A DNA stretch of 64,000 nt from Streptomyces sp. FIT100. GTDB lineage: Bacteria; Actinomycetota; Actinomycetes; Streptomycetales; Streptomycetaceae. Below are positions 45,608-54,946 of this stretch, one piece after another. Position 1 is the first letter of the stretch. Every line of letters begins with the position of its first letter. The notes below the pieces were generated by a model that did not search any database, was not told where the DNA came from, and worked only from the letters and a program-made list of their open reading frames with translations. The position numbers and the translations under genes were made by a program. The DNA lies in the NCBI RefSeq assembly GCF_024584805.1, contig NZ_CP075715.1:2716001-2780000 (forward strand), given 5' to 3'.

Positions 45608-46486
45608 ATGACGGCAGCCGCAGCCGCCCCGTTCCGTTTCTTTCCTCTCCAGGTCGTACGGACGCGGCGGCTCGGCCCGTCACTGATCCGTGTCACCTTC
45701 GGTGGGGGCACCTCCCAGGCCGAAGGCTCTGGGGGAGCAGCCCTCAAGGACTTCGCCTCCGGAGGCCGCGACCAGTCCCTCTCCCTCTTCCTGCCGCATC
45801 CCGGCCAGGAGGCCCCGGTCGTGCCGGTGCCGGAGGACGGGGACATGTACGCCGCGCTCGGCGCCTGGCGTGCGCTGCCGGACGACGTGCGGGCCGTGAT
45901 GCGCTCGTACACCGTGCGGGAGCAGCGACCGGACGCCGGTGCACACGGCGAGGTCGACATCGACTTCGCCGTCCACACGGACGGCGGCCCGGCCTGCCGC
46001 TGGGCGCAGAAGGCTTCCTGCGGTGACCGCGTCACCGTCCTGGGCCCCGCGGTCGCGGACAACACGGCCGTGCGCTTCCGGCTGCCCGGCGACGCCGACT
46101 CCGTGCTCCTGTGGGCCGACGAGACGGCGCTGCCCGCCGCCTCGGCGATTCTGGAGTCGCTGCCGGCCGGGATCCGCGCACAGGTATGGCTCGAAGTCCC
46201 GTACGCCGAGGACCGGTTGGAGCCGCAGACCGCGGCCGACGCGACCGTCACCTGGCTGGTGCGGGCGGAGGGCGCGCCCTCGGCCGTCGACGCGGTGCGC
46301 GCCGCCGGCTTCGCCGGTGCCGCTCCGTACGCCTGGATCGCCGGCGAGTCCGGCTCGGTCAAGGCGCTGCGCCGTCATCTGGTGAACGAGCGCGGACTGG
46401 ACCGCCGCCGTGTCACGTTCGTCGGCTACTGGCGCAGGGGCCTCAGCGAGGACGCCCTGCGCGAGACCCCCGACGACGATGCCTGA
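45608..46486 (+). CDS. desF: siderophore-interacting FAD-binding reductase
   Basis: A 292-residue siderophore-interacting protein: FAD-binding motif RSYTVRE (about residue 98-104), a Rossmann-like region (LLWADETALPA) and a C-terminal ESGSVKALRRHL-type motif. It should reduce Fe(III)-ferrioxamine to release iron in the cytoplasm. Residues about 32-45 (GGTSQAEGSGGAAL) appear to be an in-frame insert encoded by a hairpin repeat at 45702-45737. Two bases separate it from desE. Confidence 0.85.
   Translation: MTAAAAAPFRFFPLQVVRTRRLGPSLIRVTFGGGTSQAEGSGGAALKDFASGGRDQSLSLFLPHPGQEAPVVPVPEDGDMYAALGAWRALPDDVRAVMRSYTVREQRPDAGAHGEVDIDFAVHTDGGPACRWAQKASCGDRVTVLGPAVADNTAVRFRLPGDADSVLLWADETALPAASAILESLPAGIRAQVWLEVPYAEDRLEPQTAADATVTWLVRAEGAPSAVDAVRAAGFAGAAPYAWIAGESGSVKALRRHLVNERGLDRRRVTFVGYWRRGLSEDALRETPDDDA
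45702..45737 (+). repeat. intragenic hairpin repeat in desF
   Basis: GTGGGGGCACCTCCCAGGCC, GAA, then GGCTCTGGGGGAG: a stem-loop with a GCC-GAA-GGC tip and GGGGGAG end. The same architecture is seen in desA (47618) and in the MITE-like element (25601). It adds in-frame Gly/Ser/Ala residues. Confidence 0.65.
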
Positions 46487-46553
46487 CCGACCGTCGGGCG
46501 AACGCTGACGTAACAGCTGCTTCCCCAGGGGGGCGAGGGCCGATTGCCGCGCA

Positions 46554-46578
46554 AACTTAGGTTAGGCTAACCTAAGTT
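46554..46578 (+). promoter_or_regulatory. iron box upstream of desABCD
   Basis: A perfect inverted repeat, AACTTAGGTTAG - G - CTAACCTAAGTT, covering a consensus iron box. It lies 50 bp upstream of desA and should bind DmdR1/IdeR-Fe(II). Confidence 0.92.
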
Positions 46579-46627
46579 CAACGCGCTCCCCCTCGCCCCC
46601 TCTTCATGTCCCCGGGAGGACCCTCAC

Positions 46628-48103
46628 ATGCGCTCGCACCTGCTCAATGACACAACGGCGGAGCACTACAGGCGCTCCGTGACCGAAGGAGTCGAGCGGG
46701 TGGCGAACAAACTCGCCACGACCCGGCAGCCGTTCACCGGGATCACCCCCGACGAGCTGGCCCCGGTGATCGACGCCGTCGACCTCGACCGGCCGCTCGG
46801 CGACGCCACCGCCGCGCTCGACGAGCTGGAGCAGGTCTATCTGCGCGACGCGGTCTACTTCCACCACCCCCGCTACCTCGGCCACCTCAACTGCCCGGTC
46901 GTCATCCCCGCCGTCCTGGGCGAAGCGGTCCTCTCCGCGGTCAACTCCTCGCTCGACACCTGGGACCAGAGCGCCGGCGGCACCCTCATCGAGCGCCGCC
47001 TCATCGACTGGACCACCGGCCGGATCGGCCTCGGCCCCGCCGCCGACGGCGTCTTCACCAGCGGCGGCACGCAGTCCAACCTCCAGGCGATGCTGCTGGC
47101 CCGCGAAGAGGCCAAGACGGACGACCTGTCGAAGCTCCGCATCTTCTCCTCCGAGTGCAGCCACTTCAGCGTCCAGAAGTCCGCGACGCTGCTCGGCCTC
47201 GGCCACGACGCCGTCGTCTCGATCCCCACCGACCGGGACAAGCGGATGCAGACGGTGGCCCTCGCCGCCGAGCTGGAGAAGTGCCGGCAGGACGGGCTGG
47301 TCCCGATGGCCGTCGTCGCCACCGCCGGCACCACCGACTTCGGCTCCATCGACCCGCTTCCCGAGATCGCCGACCTGTGCACGCTGTACGGCGCCTGGAT
47401 GCACGCGGACGCCGCCTACGGCTGCGGACTGCTCGCATCGCCCACCCGGCGCCACCTCCTGGACGGCATCGAGCGCGCCGACTCCGTGACCGTCGACTAC
47501 CACAAGTCCTTCTTCCAGCCGGTGAGTTCCTCCGCCCTGCTGGTGCGGGACCGGGCGACGCTGCGCCACGCCACGTACCACGCGGACTACCTCAACCCCC
47601 GGCCAACGGTGGAGGTGGGGGCACCTCCCGTGCCCGAAGGGCTACGGGGGAGGATTCCGAACCAGGTCGACAAGTCACTCCAGACCACGCGCCGCTTCGA
47701 CGCGCTCAAGCTGTGGATGACCCTGCGCGTCATGGGCGCCGACGGGGTCGGGCAGCTCTTCGACGAGGTCTGCGACCTCGCGGCCGAGGGCTGGCAGCTG
47801 CTCGCCGGCGACCCGCGCTACGACGTCGTCGTGGAGCCGAGCCTGTCCACCCTCGTCTTCCGCTACATCCCGGAGCACGTCACCTCCCCCGCCGAGATCG
47901 ACCGGGCCAACCTCTACGCCCGCAAGGCCCTGTTCGCCTCCGGCGAGGCCGTCGTCGCCGGGACGAAGGTCGACGGCCGCCAGTACCTGAAATTCACCCT
48001 GCTGAACCCCGAGACGACCGTGCACGACATCGCCGCCGTCCTCGATCTGATAGCCGGCCACGCCGAGCAGTACCTTGGAGAGAACCTTGTCCACGCTTCC
48101 TGA
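46628..48103 (+). CDS. desA: lysine decarboxylase of desferrioxamine biosynthesis
   Basis: A 491-residue PLP enzyme that converts lysine to cadaverine. PLP-Lys293 lies in [16 protein letters not shown] and [12 protein letters not shown] motifs confirm the type-II decarboxylase fold. The protein carries an apparent insert [12 protein letters not shown] at residues 331-342 between PTVEV and IPNQVDK, encoded by a hairpin repeat; the S. coelicolor enzyme is about 11 residues shorter, from memory. ATG 46628 follows GGGAGGACC. First gene of the des operon. Confidence 0.92.
   Translation: MRSHLLNDTTAEHYRRSVTEGVERVANKLATTRQPFTGITPDELAPVIDAVDLDRPLGDATAALDELEQVYLRDAVYFHHPRYLGHLNCPVVIPAVLGEAVLSAVNSSLDTWDQSAGGTLIERRLIDWTTGRIGLGPAADGVFTSGGTQSNLQAMLLAREEAKTDDLSKLRIFSSECSHFSVQKSATLLGLGHDAVVSIPTDRDKRMQTVALAAELEKCRQDGLVPMAVVATAGTTDFGSIDPLPEIADLCTLYGAWMHADAAYGCGLLASPTRRHLLDGIERADSVTVDYHKSFFQPVSSSALLVRDRATLRHATYHADYLNPRPTVEVGAPPVPEGLRGRIPNQVDKSLQTTRRFDALKLWMTLRVMGADGVGQLFDEVCDLAAEGWQLLAGDPRYDVVVEPSLSTLVFRYIPEHVTSPAEIDRANLYARKALFASGEAVVAGTKVDGRQYLKFTLLNPETTVHDIAAVLDLIAGHAEQYLGENLVHAS
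47618..47654 (+). repeat. intragenic hairpin repeat in desA, identical core to the MITE
   Basis: Bases 47618-47647 are identical over 30 nt to 25601-25630 inside the MITE-like element: outer part GGGGCACCTCCC, tip GCCC-GAA-GGGC, then CTACGGGGGAGG. It folds as a stem with a GAA loop and keeps the reading frame. Confidence 0.75.
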
Positions 48104-49367
48104 TCACCGTGACATCCACGATTTCATCGGTATCGGACTCGGTCCGTTCAACCTCGGCCTCGCCTGCCTGACCGAGCCCATCGACGGACTGAACGGTGTC
48201 TTCCTGGAGTCCAAGCCGGACTTCGAGTGGCACTCGGGGATGTTCCTCGAAGGCGCCCACCTCCAGACGCCGTTCATGTCGGACCTCGTCACGCTCGCCG
48301 ACCCGACGTCCCCGTTCTCCTTCCTCAACTACCTGAAGGAGAACGGCCGGCTGTACTCGTTCTACATCCGCGAGAACTTCTACCCGCTGCGAACCGAGTA
48401 CAACGACTACTGCCGCTGGGCCGCCGCCAAGCTGAGCAGCATCCGCTTCAACACGACGGTGACGACGGTCTCCTACGAGGCCGACGACGAGCTGTACGCG
48501 GTCACCACCGCCGACGGCTCCGTCCTGTGGGCCCGCCGGCTCGTCCTGGGCACCGGCACCCCGCCGTACATCCCGGACGCCTGCCAGGACCTCGGCGGCG
48601 ACTTCACCCACAACTCGCGCTACCTCCCGGCCAAGGAGGAGCTCCAGAAGAAGAAGTCGATCACCCTCGTCGGCAGCGGCCAGAGCGCGGCGGAGATCTA
48701 CTACGACCTGCTCGCCGAGATCGACGTCCACGGCTACGCGCTGAACTGGGTCACCCGCTCCCCGCGGTTCTTCCCGCTGGAGTACACCAAGCTGACCCTG
48801 GAGATGACCTCCCCCGAGTACATCGACTACTTCCGCGCACTGCCGGAGACCACCCGCTACCGGCTCGAAGCGGAGCAGAAGAACCTCTTCAAGGGCATCG
48901 ACGGGGAGCTGATCAACGAGATCTTCGACCTGCTCTACCAGAAGAACCTCAAGGGCCCCGTCCCGACCCGGCTGCTCACCAACACCGCGCTCCACACGGC
49001 CTCGTACGAGAACGGCACGTACACCCTGGGGCTGCGCCAGGAGGAGCAGGAGAAGGACTTCGAGATCCACACCGAGGGCCTGATCCTGGCCACCGGCTAC
49101 AAGTACGCCACCCCCGCCTTCCTGGAGCCGGTGCACGACCGGATCCGCTGGGACGGCCAGGGCCGCTTCGACGTCGCCCGCAACTACGCGATCGACACCA
49201 CCGGGCGCGGCATCTTCCTCCAGAACGCGGGCGTGCACACGCACTCCATCACCTCGCCCGACCTGGGCATGGGCGCGTACCGCAACGCGTACATCATCCG
49301 TGAGCTGCTCGGCTCCGAGTACTACCCCGTCGAGAAGACCATCGCGTTCCAGGAGTTCGCTGTATGA
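48087..49367 (+). CDS. desB: cadaverine N-monooxygenase
   Basis: A 426-residue FAD- and NADPH-dependent N-hydroxylase of the lysine/ornithine monooxygenase family: FAD motif [12 protein letters not shown] near the N-terminus, NADPH motif [14 protein letters not shown] and [10 protein letters not shown] near the C-terminus. It hydroxylates cadaverine. TTG start at 48087 is chosen because GGAGAG precedes it by 6 bp; it overlaps the desA end by 17 bp. Confidence 0.92.
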   Translation: MSTLPDHRDIHDFIGIGLGPFNLGLACLTEPIDGLNGVFLESKPDFEWHSGMFLEGAHLQTPFMSDLVTLADPTSPFSFLNYLKENGRLYSFYIRENFYPLRTEYNDYCRWAAAKLSSIRFNTTVTTVSYEADDELYAVTTADGSVLWARRLVLGTGTPPYIPDACQDLGGDFTHNSRYLPAKEELQKKKSITLVGSGQSAAEIYYDLLAEIDVHGYALNWVTRSPRFFPLEYTKLTLEMTSPEYIDYFRALPETTRYRLEAEQKNLFKGIDGELINEIFDLLYQKNLKGPVPTRLLTNTALHTASYENGTYTLGLRQEEQEKDFEIHTEGLILATGYKYATPAFLEPVHDRIRWDGQGRFDVARNYAIDTTGRGIFLQNAGVHTHSITSPDLGMGAYRNAYIIRELLGSEYYPVEKTIAFQEFAV

Positions 49368-49921
49368 GCACCACCGCCCCCGCCCTGGGGACGTTCTCCG
49401 TCCGTCCCCTCGATCCGATCGCGGACGCCGAGCTGCTGCACGGCTGGGTCACCCACCCCAAGGCCGCGTTCTGGATGATGCAGGAAGCCGCACTGCACGA
49501 CGTCGAGCGCGAGTACATGGCGATCGCGGCCGCCGAGCACCACGACGCGCTCATCGGTCTGCACGACGGCGAGCCCGCGTTCCTGATGGAGCGGTACGAC
49601 CCGCGCCATGTCGAGCTCGTCGGGCTGTACGAGCCCGAGCCCGGCGACGTCGGCATGCACTTCCTGGTCGCCCCGACCGAGACCCCGGTCCACGGCTTCA
49701 CCCGTGCCGTGATCACCGCGGTGATGCGCGAACTGTTCGCGGACCCCGCGACGCGCCGCGTCGTCGTCGAGCCGGACGTGGCGAACAAGGCCGTGCACGC
49801 GCTCAACGAGGCGGTCGGCTTCGTCCCTGACCGGGAGATCCAGAAGCCCGAGAAGAAGGCGCTGCTGAGCTTCTGCACACGTGAGCAGTTCGAGGCGGCC
49901 GTGGGGAGTGATCCGCGATGA
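49364..49921 (+). CDS. desC: acyltransferase of desferrioxamine biosynthesis
   Basis: A 185-residue GNAT-fold acyltransferase of the siderophore type ([34 protein letters not shown]). It succinylates or acetylates N-hydroxycadaverine. Overlaps desB by 4 bp (ATGA) and desD by 4 bp. Confidence 0.92.
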   Translation: MSTTAPALGTFSVRPLDPIADAELLHGWVTHPKAAFWMMQEAALHDVEREYMAIAAAEHHDALIGLHDGEPAFLMERYDPRHVELVGLYEPEPGDVGMHFLVAPTETPVHGFTRAVITAVMRELFADPATRRVVVEPDVANKAVHALNEAVGFVPDREIQKPEKKALLSFCTREQFEAAVGSDPR

Positions 49922-51717
49922 CCTCCATCGACAACCCGGTCGACAGCGTCGCCCACCTCACCCCCGAGCTGTGGGCCGAGGCCAACCGGCAGCTGATCCG
50001 CAAGGGGCTCGCCGAGTTCGCCCACGAGCGGCTGCTCACCCCCGTGCCGGCCGAAGGCTCCGGGGGAGACCGGTACGCGGTGGCGAGCGACGACGGCAGG
50101 ACCGAGTACCGGTTCACGGCCCGCCGCTTCGCCCTCGACCACTGGCAGGTACTCCCCGAGACGGTCACCCGCCACCGCGACGGCCGTGAACTCCCCCTGG
50201 ACGCCCTGGAGTTCTTCACCGAACTGCGCGGCGCGCTCGGGCTGTCCGACGAGATCCTGCCGGTCTACCTGGAGGAGATCTCCTCCACCCTGTCCGGTAC
50301 GGCCTACAAGCTCACCAAGCCCGACGTCCCCGCCGCGGACCTCGCCCACGCCGGCTTCCAGGCCATCGAGACCGGGATGACCGAGGGCCACCCCTGCTTC
50401 GTCGCCAACAACGGACGGCTCGGCTTCGGCGTCCACGAGTACCACCGGTACGCCCCCGAGGCCGCGGCCCCAATCCGGCTGCTGTGGGTCGCCGCCCACC
50501 GCTCCCGCGCCACCTTCACCTCCGGCGCGGACCTCGGCTACGAGAACCTGCTGCGGGCCGAGCTCGGCGAGGCGGCCCTGGCCCGCTTCGACGCGCGGCT
50601 GCGGGAGCTCGGCCTGGACCCGGCCGAGTACCTGCTGATGCCGGTCCACCCCTGGCAGTGGTGGAACAAGCTCTCCGTCACCTTCGCCGCCGAGGTGGCC
50701 CAGCGCCGCCTCGTCGTGCTCGGCGAGGGCGACGACGAGTACCTGGCCCAGCAGTCGATCCGTACGTTCTTCAACACCAGCGACCCGGCCAAGCACTATG
50801 TGAAGACGGCGATGTCCGTCATCAACATGGGCTTCATGCGCGGTCTGTCCGCCGCGTACATGGAGGCCACGCCCGCCATCAACGACTGGCTGGCCGGCCT
50901 CATCGCCGGGGACGACGTGCTGAAGGCCGCGCGCTTCTCGATCATCCGCGAGCACGCGGCGGTCGGCTACCGGCACCTGGAGTACGAGGCCGCCACCGAC
51001 CGCTTCTCCCCGTACCGCAAAATGCTCGCCGCGCTCTGGCGGGAGAGCCCGGTGGCGACGCTGGAGGACGGCGAACGGCTCGCCACGATGGCCTCGCTGC
51101 TCCACGTCGACCGCGCGGGCAAGTCCTTCGCGGGCGCGCTGATCGGTGAGTCGGACCTGGCGCCTGAGGTGTGGCTGCGCCGCTACCTCGACGCCTATCT
51201 GCTGCCGGTGCTGCACTCCTTCTACGCCTACGACCTCGTCTACATGCCGCACGGCGAGAACGTCATCCTCGTCATCGGCGAGGACGGGGCGGTGCGACGC
51301 GCGATCTTCAAGGACATCGCCGAGGAGATCTGTGTGATGGACCCGGACGCGGTCCTTCCGCCGGTGGTGGAGCGGGTGCGCGCCGAGGTCCCCGAGTCCA
51401 TGAAGCTGCTGTCGATCTTCACCGACGTCTTCGACTGCTTCTTCCGCTTCCTCGGTGCCACGCTGGCGACGGAGGGCGTGGTGAGCGAGGAGGCGTTCTG
51501 GCGGACGGTCGCGCAGTGCGTCACCGCGTACCAGGAGTCGGCGCCGCACCTGGCCGACAAGTTCGCCCAGTACGACATGTTCGCCGACGAGTTCGCGCTG
51601 TCCTGCCTCAACCGGCTCCAGCTGCGCAACAACAAGCAGATGGTGGATCTGGCGGACCCGTCGGGCGCGCTCCAGTTGGTGGGCACCCTGGAGAACCCGA
51701 TCGCACGGTTCCGGTAG
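49918..51717 (+). CDS. desD: NIS siderophore synthetase
   Basis: A 599-residue IucA/IucC-family ligase that trimerises and cyclises N-hydroxy-N-succinylcadaverine in an ATP-dependent way. ATP/substrate-binding segments include GHPCFVANNGRLGFG, MPVHPWQWWNKLS, KTAMSVINMGFMRGLS and MPHGENVILV. A short stretch (PVPAEGSGG, DNA about 50041-50072 with GGCCGAAGGCTCCGGGGGAG) looks like a third copy of the hairpin repeat seen in desF and desA. Ends at the strong terminator at 51734. Confidence 0.92.
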   Translation: MTSIDNPVDSVAHLTPELWAEANRQLIRKGLAEFAHERLLTPVPAEGSGGDRYAVASDDGRTEYRFTARRFALDHWQVLPETVTRHRDGRELPLDALEFFTELRGALGLSDEILPVYLEEISSTLSGTAYKLTKPDVPAADLAHAGFQAIETGMTEGHPCFVANNGRLGFGVHEYHRYAPEAAAPIRLLWVAAHRSRATFTSGADLGYENLLRAELGEAALARFDARLRELGLDPAEYLLMPVHPWQWWNKLSVTFAAEVAQRRLVVLGEGDDEYLAQQSIRTFFNTSDPAKHYVKTAMSVINMGFMRGLSAAYMEATPAINDWLAGLIAGDDVLKAARFSIIREHAAVGYRHLEYEAATDRFSPYRKMLAALWRESPVATLEDGERLATMASLLHVDRAGKSFAGALIGESDLAPEVWLRRYLDAYLLPVLHSFYAYDLVYMPHGENVILVIGEDGAVRRAIFKDIAEEICVMDPDAVLPPVVERVRAEVPESMKLLSIFTDVFDCFFRFLGATLATEGVVSEEAFWRTVAQCVTAYQESAPHLADKFAQYDMFADEFALSCLNRLQLRNNKQMVDLADPSGALQLVGTLENPIARFR

Positions 51718-51733
51718 GCGGGGCCACAAGCCG

Positions 51734-51774
51734 GCGGGCGCCCCGCGGAGTACGGTCCTCCGCGGGGCGCCCGC
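51734..51774. terminator. bidirectional terminator between desD and hexA
   Basis: A 17-bp perfect stem (51734-51750 with 51758-51774, core GGGCGCCCCGCGGAG) and a 7-nt loop, between the convergent genes. Confidence 0.85.
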
Positions 51775-51792
51775 TTCCTCGTTCCCCGTGAA

Positions 51793-53412
51793 CTACCCGG
51801 CGGGCCAGGGAACCTGCGGCGAGCGGTAGTAGTCGATACCGAGCGCCGCCATCCGCGGCCCCTGCGCCGCGAGCCGCACCTTGTACGCGTCCCAGTCGTG
51901 CGTGGACGCCGGGGACCAGCCGAGCTCCGCGACCCCCGGGAGCCTCGGGAAGGCCATGAACTCGATGTGGTCGCTGGTCGAGACGGTCTCCGACCAGAGC
52001 GGCGCCTCGACCCCGGCGATCGCGGAGGCGGGCGCACCGGGCAGATACGCCCCCGGGTCCCAGTCGTACGCGCGCTGCACCTCGACGTAGCCGGCCCAGG
52101 CCAGGCCCAGCGGGGTGTCCTTGGTGTACTTCATGTCGAGGTAGATCCGGTCGGCGGGCGACAGGATCAGCTTGGTGCCGTTCCGCGCCGCCCGGGCGAC
52201 CTGCTCCTTCTCGGCGGCGCCGGTGCCGTCCAGGCCCCAGTACTGGGCGATCGCGCCCTTGGCGGGGACCGCCCCGGTCAGCTGGTGCCAGCCGACCACC
52301 GTCTTGCCGTACGTGCCGACGACGGCCTGCGCCTTGTCCATGAACGCGACATAGTCCTCGTGGCTGGTGGAGTGTGCCTCGTCACCGCCGATGTGCAGAT
52401 ACCTGCCGGGGGTGAGCGCGGCCAGCTCGCGCACGACGTCGTCGATGAAGTCGTACGTCACGGCCTTCGGCACGCACAGCGAGCTGAAGCCGACGCTCGT
52501 GCCCGTGTAGAGCGGCGGGGCGACGCCGTCGCAGTTGAGCTCCGCGTACGAGGCGAGGGCGGCGTTGGTGTGCCCCGGCATGTCGATCTCCGGGACCACT
52601 TCGAGGTAGCGGGACGCGGCGTGGGCGAGGATCTCCTTGTACTGGGCCTTGGTGTAGTGGCCGCCGGGCCCGCCGCCGACCTGGGTGGAGCCGCCGTAGG
52701 TGGCGAGGCGCGGCCAGGAGTCGATGGCGATGCGCCAGCCCTGGTCGTCGGAGAGGTGCAGATGCAGTTTGTTGATCTTGTAGAGCGCGAGCTGGTCGAT
52801 GTAGAGCTTGACCTGGTCGACGGTGAAGAAGTGCCGGGAGACGTCGAGCATCGCGCCGCGGTGGCCGTAGCGCGGGGTATCGGTGATCGTCCCGCCCGGG
52901 ACCTGCCAGGGGCCGGCCTGCCGGGTGTCCTTCTCGACGGCGGCGGGCAGCAGTTGGCGGAGGGTCTGGACACCGTGGAAGAGGCCGGCCGGTCCACGGG
53001 CGGTGATGGTGACCCCGTCGCGGCCGGACTCCAGCCGGTACCCCTCCTCCCCCAGGCTCCTGTCGCGCGAGCCGAGCGAGAGCCGGATGCCGCCGCGGCC
53101 GTGGCCGTCGTCGGTGACGGGCAGCGGGTAGCCGGTGGACGGGCGCAGCACGGAGGCGAGGTACGCGCCGATGCGGCGCGCCTCGCGCGAGTCGTCGTCG
53201 ACGCGGATGCGGGTCGCGGGGGTGAGGGCGTACGGGGCGCCGGCGGGCCGTACGGAGGCCGGGGCGGGCACGATCTCGCCGAGCGGTCTGGCGGCCGCGG
53301 TCTGCGGGGCGCCCTGCGCGGGGGCGGGGGCCGCTCCGACGCAGGAGATGCCCGCCGCGGCGACGAGCAGCAGCGAACCGAGGAGGCGGGGCAACGTTCT
53401 GTGCTGTCTCAC
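51793..53412 (-). CDS. hexA: secreted beta-N-acetylhexosaminidase (GH20)
   Basis: A 539-residue exported GH20 enzyme. Signal peptide about 1-32 (LLGSLLLVAAAGISCVGA), an N-terminal GH20b domain, then a TIM barrel with the catalytic pair Asp344-Glu345 in HIGGDEAHS. Also LHLHLSDDQGWR and VPEIDMPGH. It removes terminal GlcNAc from chitin oligomers by substrate assistance. GTG 53412. Same position relative to the des cluster as in S. coelicolor, as I recall. Confidence 0.92.
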   Translation of the reverse strand: MRQHRTLPRLLGSLLLVAAAGISCVGAAPAPAQGAPQTAAARPLGEIVPAPASVRPAGAPYALTPATRIRVDDDSREARRIGAYLASVLRPSTGYPLPVTDDGHGRGGIRLSLGSRDRSLGEEGYRLESGRDGVTITARGPAGLFHGVQTLRQLLPAAVEKDTRQAGPWQVPGGTITDTPRYGHRGAMLDVSRHFFTVDQVKLYIDQLALYKINKLHLHLSDDQGWRIAIDSWPRLATYGGSTQVGGGPGGHYTKAQYKEILAHAASRYLEVVPEIDMPGHTNAALASYAELNCDGVAPPLYTGTSVGFSSLCVPKAVTYDFIDDVVRELAALTPGRYLHIGGDEAHSTSHEDYVAFMDKAQAVVGTYGKTVVGWHQLTGAVPAKGAIAQYWGLDGTGAAEKEQVARAARNGTKLILSPADRIYLDMKYTKDTPLGLAWAGYVEVQRAYDWDPGAYLPGAPASAIAGVEAPLWSETVSTSDHIEFMAFPRLPGVAELGWSPASTHDWDAYKVRLAAQGPRMAALGIDYYRSPQVPWPAG

Positions 53413-53569
53413 AGGCTGGGTCCCTTCCGAGGGCGTCACGACTGTGGTGCTGAGCAACCGAACGGTGACCATCCGTACCGTGCGTCCCAGTGGCGGTCAA
53501 GGTGTAGACCACTTCGGGCTCGTCTGCGGATGCCGACGCCTCCGGCGGCCCGGTGCGACAATCACCCCC

Positions 53570-54478
53570 ATGGCGGAAATCATCCAGAAGGACGGGACCT
53601 GGACCTTCGACGGCGATGTCGTCCGTATCGTGCCGGGCAGCGGCGGCAAGACGCATCCGGTGCGGCAGTCCCTGGGTGAACTCGGCGTTCCGCTGGAGGC
53701 GTTGGCGGGTGTCGCCTTCGAGCCGGGACGCCGCAGCGGTCGGCTGCGGCTGAAGCTGCGCGACGGCAGCGACCCTCTGCTGCTGGCCGCCGACGGCCGG
53801 CTGCCGGACAACGGCGACCCGTACCGGCTGACCGTGGAGAACGACCGGACGGGCGTGGCCGAGTACTTCGTGGACGAGCTGCGCAACGCCCTGCTGCTCG
53901 ACCAGGTTCCGGACGGGCCGGCGGACCGCTTCCTGCTGCCGGGCCCGGCCGTCCCCGTCTCGGGCGGCGGGGGCGACGGCACCGCCTCCTTCGACGGCGA
54001 CGCGATCCGGCTCACCTGGAACTGGAAGGCCGAGGAGTCCAAGAACGCGTCGGGTGCCACATCCTTCCCGCTCGGGGACGTGACGGCGGTGCAGTGGCTT
54101 CCGGCGATGGGTCTGGAGAACGGCCATCTGCGCTTCGTGATGCGCGGCAGGAACGCCTCGGGCCCGGCCAAGTACGACCCGTACGCCCTCGATCTGTGGG
54201 GACTGTCCCGCAAGGAGCACACCGCCGTCCTGGTCGCCGCCGCCGTGATCGCCCGGCTTCCGCATCCGAGCTCCCCCCACGCCCTGCGGGGGTCGGGGGA
54301 CCCCCGGCAGGAAGCGGCGCCGGCGGGCGGGCCGCCCGCCGTGGCCGCGGCTCCCAGCTCCGACGATCATGATGTGCTGCTGCGGCGGCTGCGCGAGCTC
54401 GGTGAGCTCCACCGAAGCGGGATCCTGACCGACGAGGAGTTCACCACGGCCAAGCAGGCCGTACTCAAACGCATGTAA
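53570..54478 (+). CDS. DUF4429 / SHOCT domain protein
   Basis: A 302-residue protein with two DUF4429-like repeats (about 5-110 and 125-235; each contains an FDGDxxxxxxxW-type start) and a C-terminal SHOCT helix pair (LLRRLRELGELHRSGILTDEEFTTAKQAVL is split here across residues about 268-297). SHOCT usually mediates oligomerisation or membrane association. The segment before it is Pro/Ala/Gly-rich and includes a palindromic GGGGGTCGGGGGACCCCC stretch (54290-54307). Function unknown. Confidence 0.8.
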   Translation: MAEIIQKDGTWTFDGDVVRIVPGSGGKTHPVRQSLGELGVPLEALAGVAFEPGRRSGRLRLKLRDGSDPLLLAADGRLPDNGDPYRLTVENDRTGVAEYFVDELRNALLLDQVPDGPADRFLLPGPAVPVSGGGGDGTASFDGDAIRLTWNWKAEESKNASGATSFPLGDVTAVQWLPAMGLENGHLRFVMRGRNASGPAKYDPYALDLWGLSRKEHTAVLVAAAVIARLPHPSSPHALRGSGDPRQEAAPAGGPPAVAAAPSSDDHDVLLRRLRELGELHRSGILTDEEFTTAKQAVLKRM

Positions 54479-54520
54479 ATCGGGCGTAAATCTGCCCTGT
54501 AATCATGATCACGCAGGTTT

Positions 54521-54538
54521 CTGCCCGATATCGGGCAG
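54521..54538. promoter_or_regulatory. 18-bp perfect palindrome upstream of the small gene
   Basis: CTGCCCGATATCGGGCAG, a perfect dyad with no loop. It sits just upstream of the predicted -35 at 54544 and is a good candidate operator. Confidence 0.6.
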
Positions 54539-54543
54539 GATTC

Positions 54544-54573
54544 TTGCGTTGGGGGCGGGCGACCCCTCAATAT
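54544..54573 (+). promoter_or_regulatory. predicted leaderless promoter
   Basis: TTGCGT (54544-54549), an 18-bp spacer, then CAATAT (54568-54573). The expected start site is about 7 bp downstream, at 54580, which is the GTG start codon, so the mRNA would be leaderless. Confidence 0.5.
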
Positions 54574-54579
54574 CGACGG

Positions 54580-54855
54580 GTGCTCGAACGCCGTCCGTCG
54601 CACGACGACCTCATCGACCACCTGGTGCGCAGCACCGCGCTCCAGCGCGGCGAGGCCGCCCGGGTGGTCCTCGACGTGCTGGCGTTCTTCGACGAGACGG
54701 CCGAGGAATACGTTCGCCGTCGCCACCGCGAGCTGCAGTCCGGCGGGGCCGTGAACACGGAGATCTTCGAACGGATCGCCGCCGAGCTGCCGCACCGCGC
54801 CGTGGCACCGCCGGAGCTCTCGCTCCGCCAGCTGCGCCGCATCGTCTACGGCTAG
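54580..54855 (+). CDS. conserved small protein upstream of glmS
   Basis: A 91-residue helical protein beginning with a LERRPSHDDLIDHLV segment and ending SLRQLRRIVYG. The frame extends upstream to an ATG at 54505, but that stretch has poor third-position G/C and contains the palindrome and promoter, so GTG 54580 is chosen. No ribosome site is seen, in keeping with leaderless translation. Function unknown; it lies 91 bp before glmS and may be linked to it. Confidence 0.6.
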   Translation: MLERRPSHDDLIDHLVRSTALQRGEAARVVLDVLAFFDETAEEYVRRRHRELQSGGAVNTEIFERIAAELPHRAVAPPELSLRQLRRIVYG

Positions 54856-54946
54856 AGCCGCCGCCGGACGGACGCAGGACGGACGGGCAGCCGCCGGGTC
54901 GGACACGGGCACACACACGAACGTCGTTGGAGGGGCAGGAAACTCT

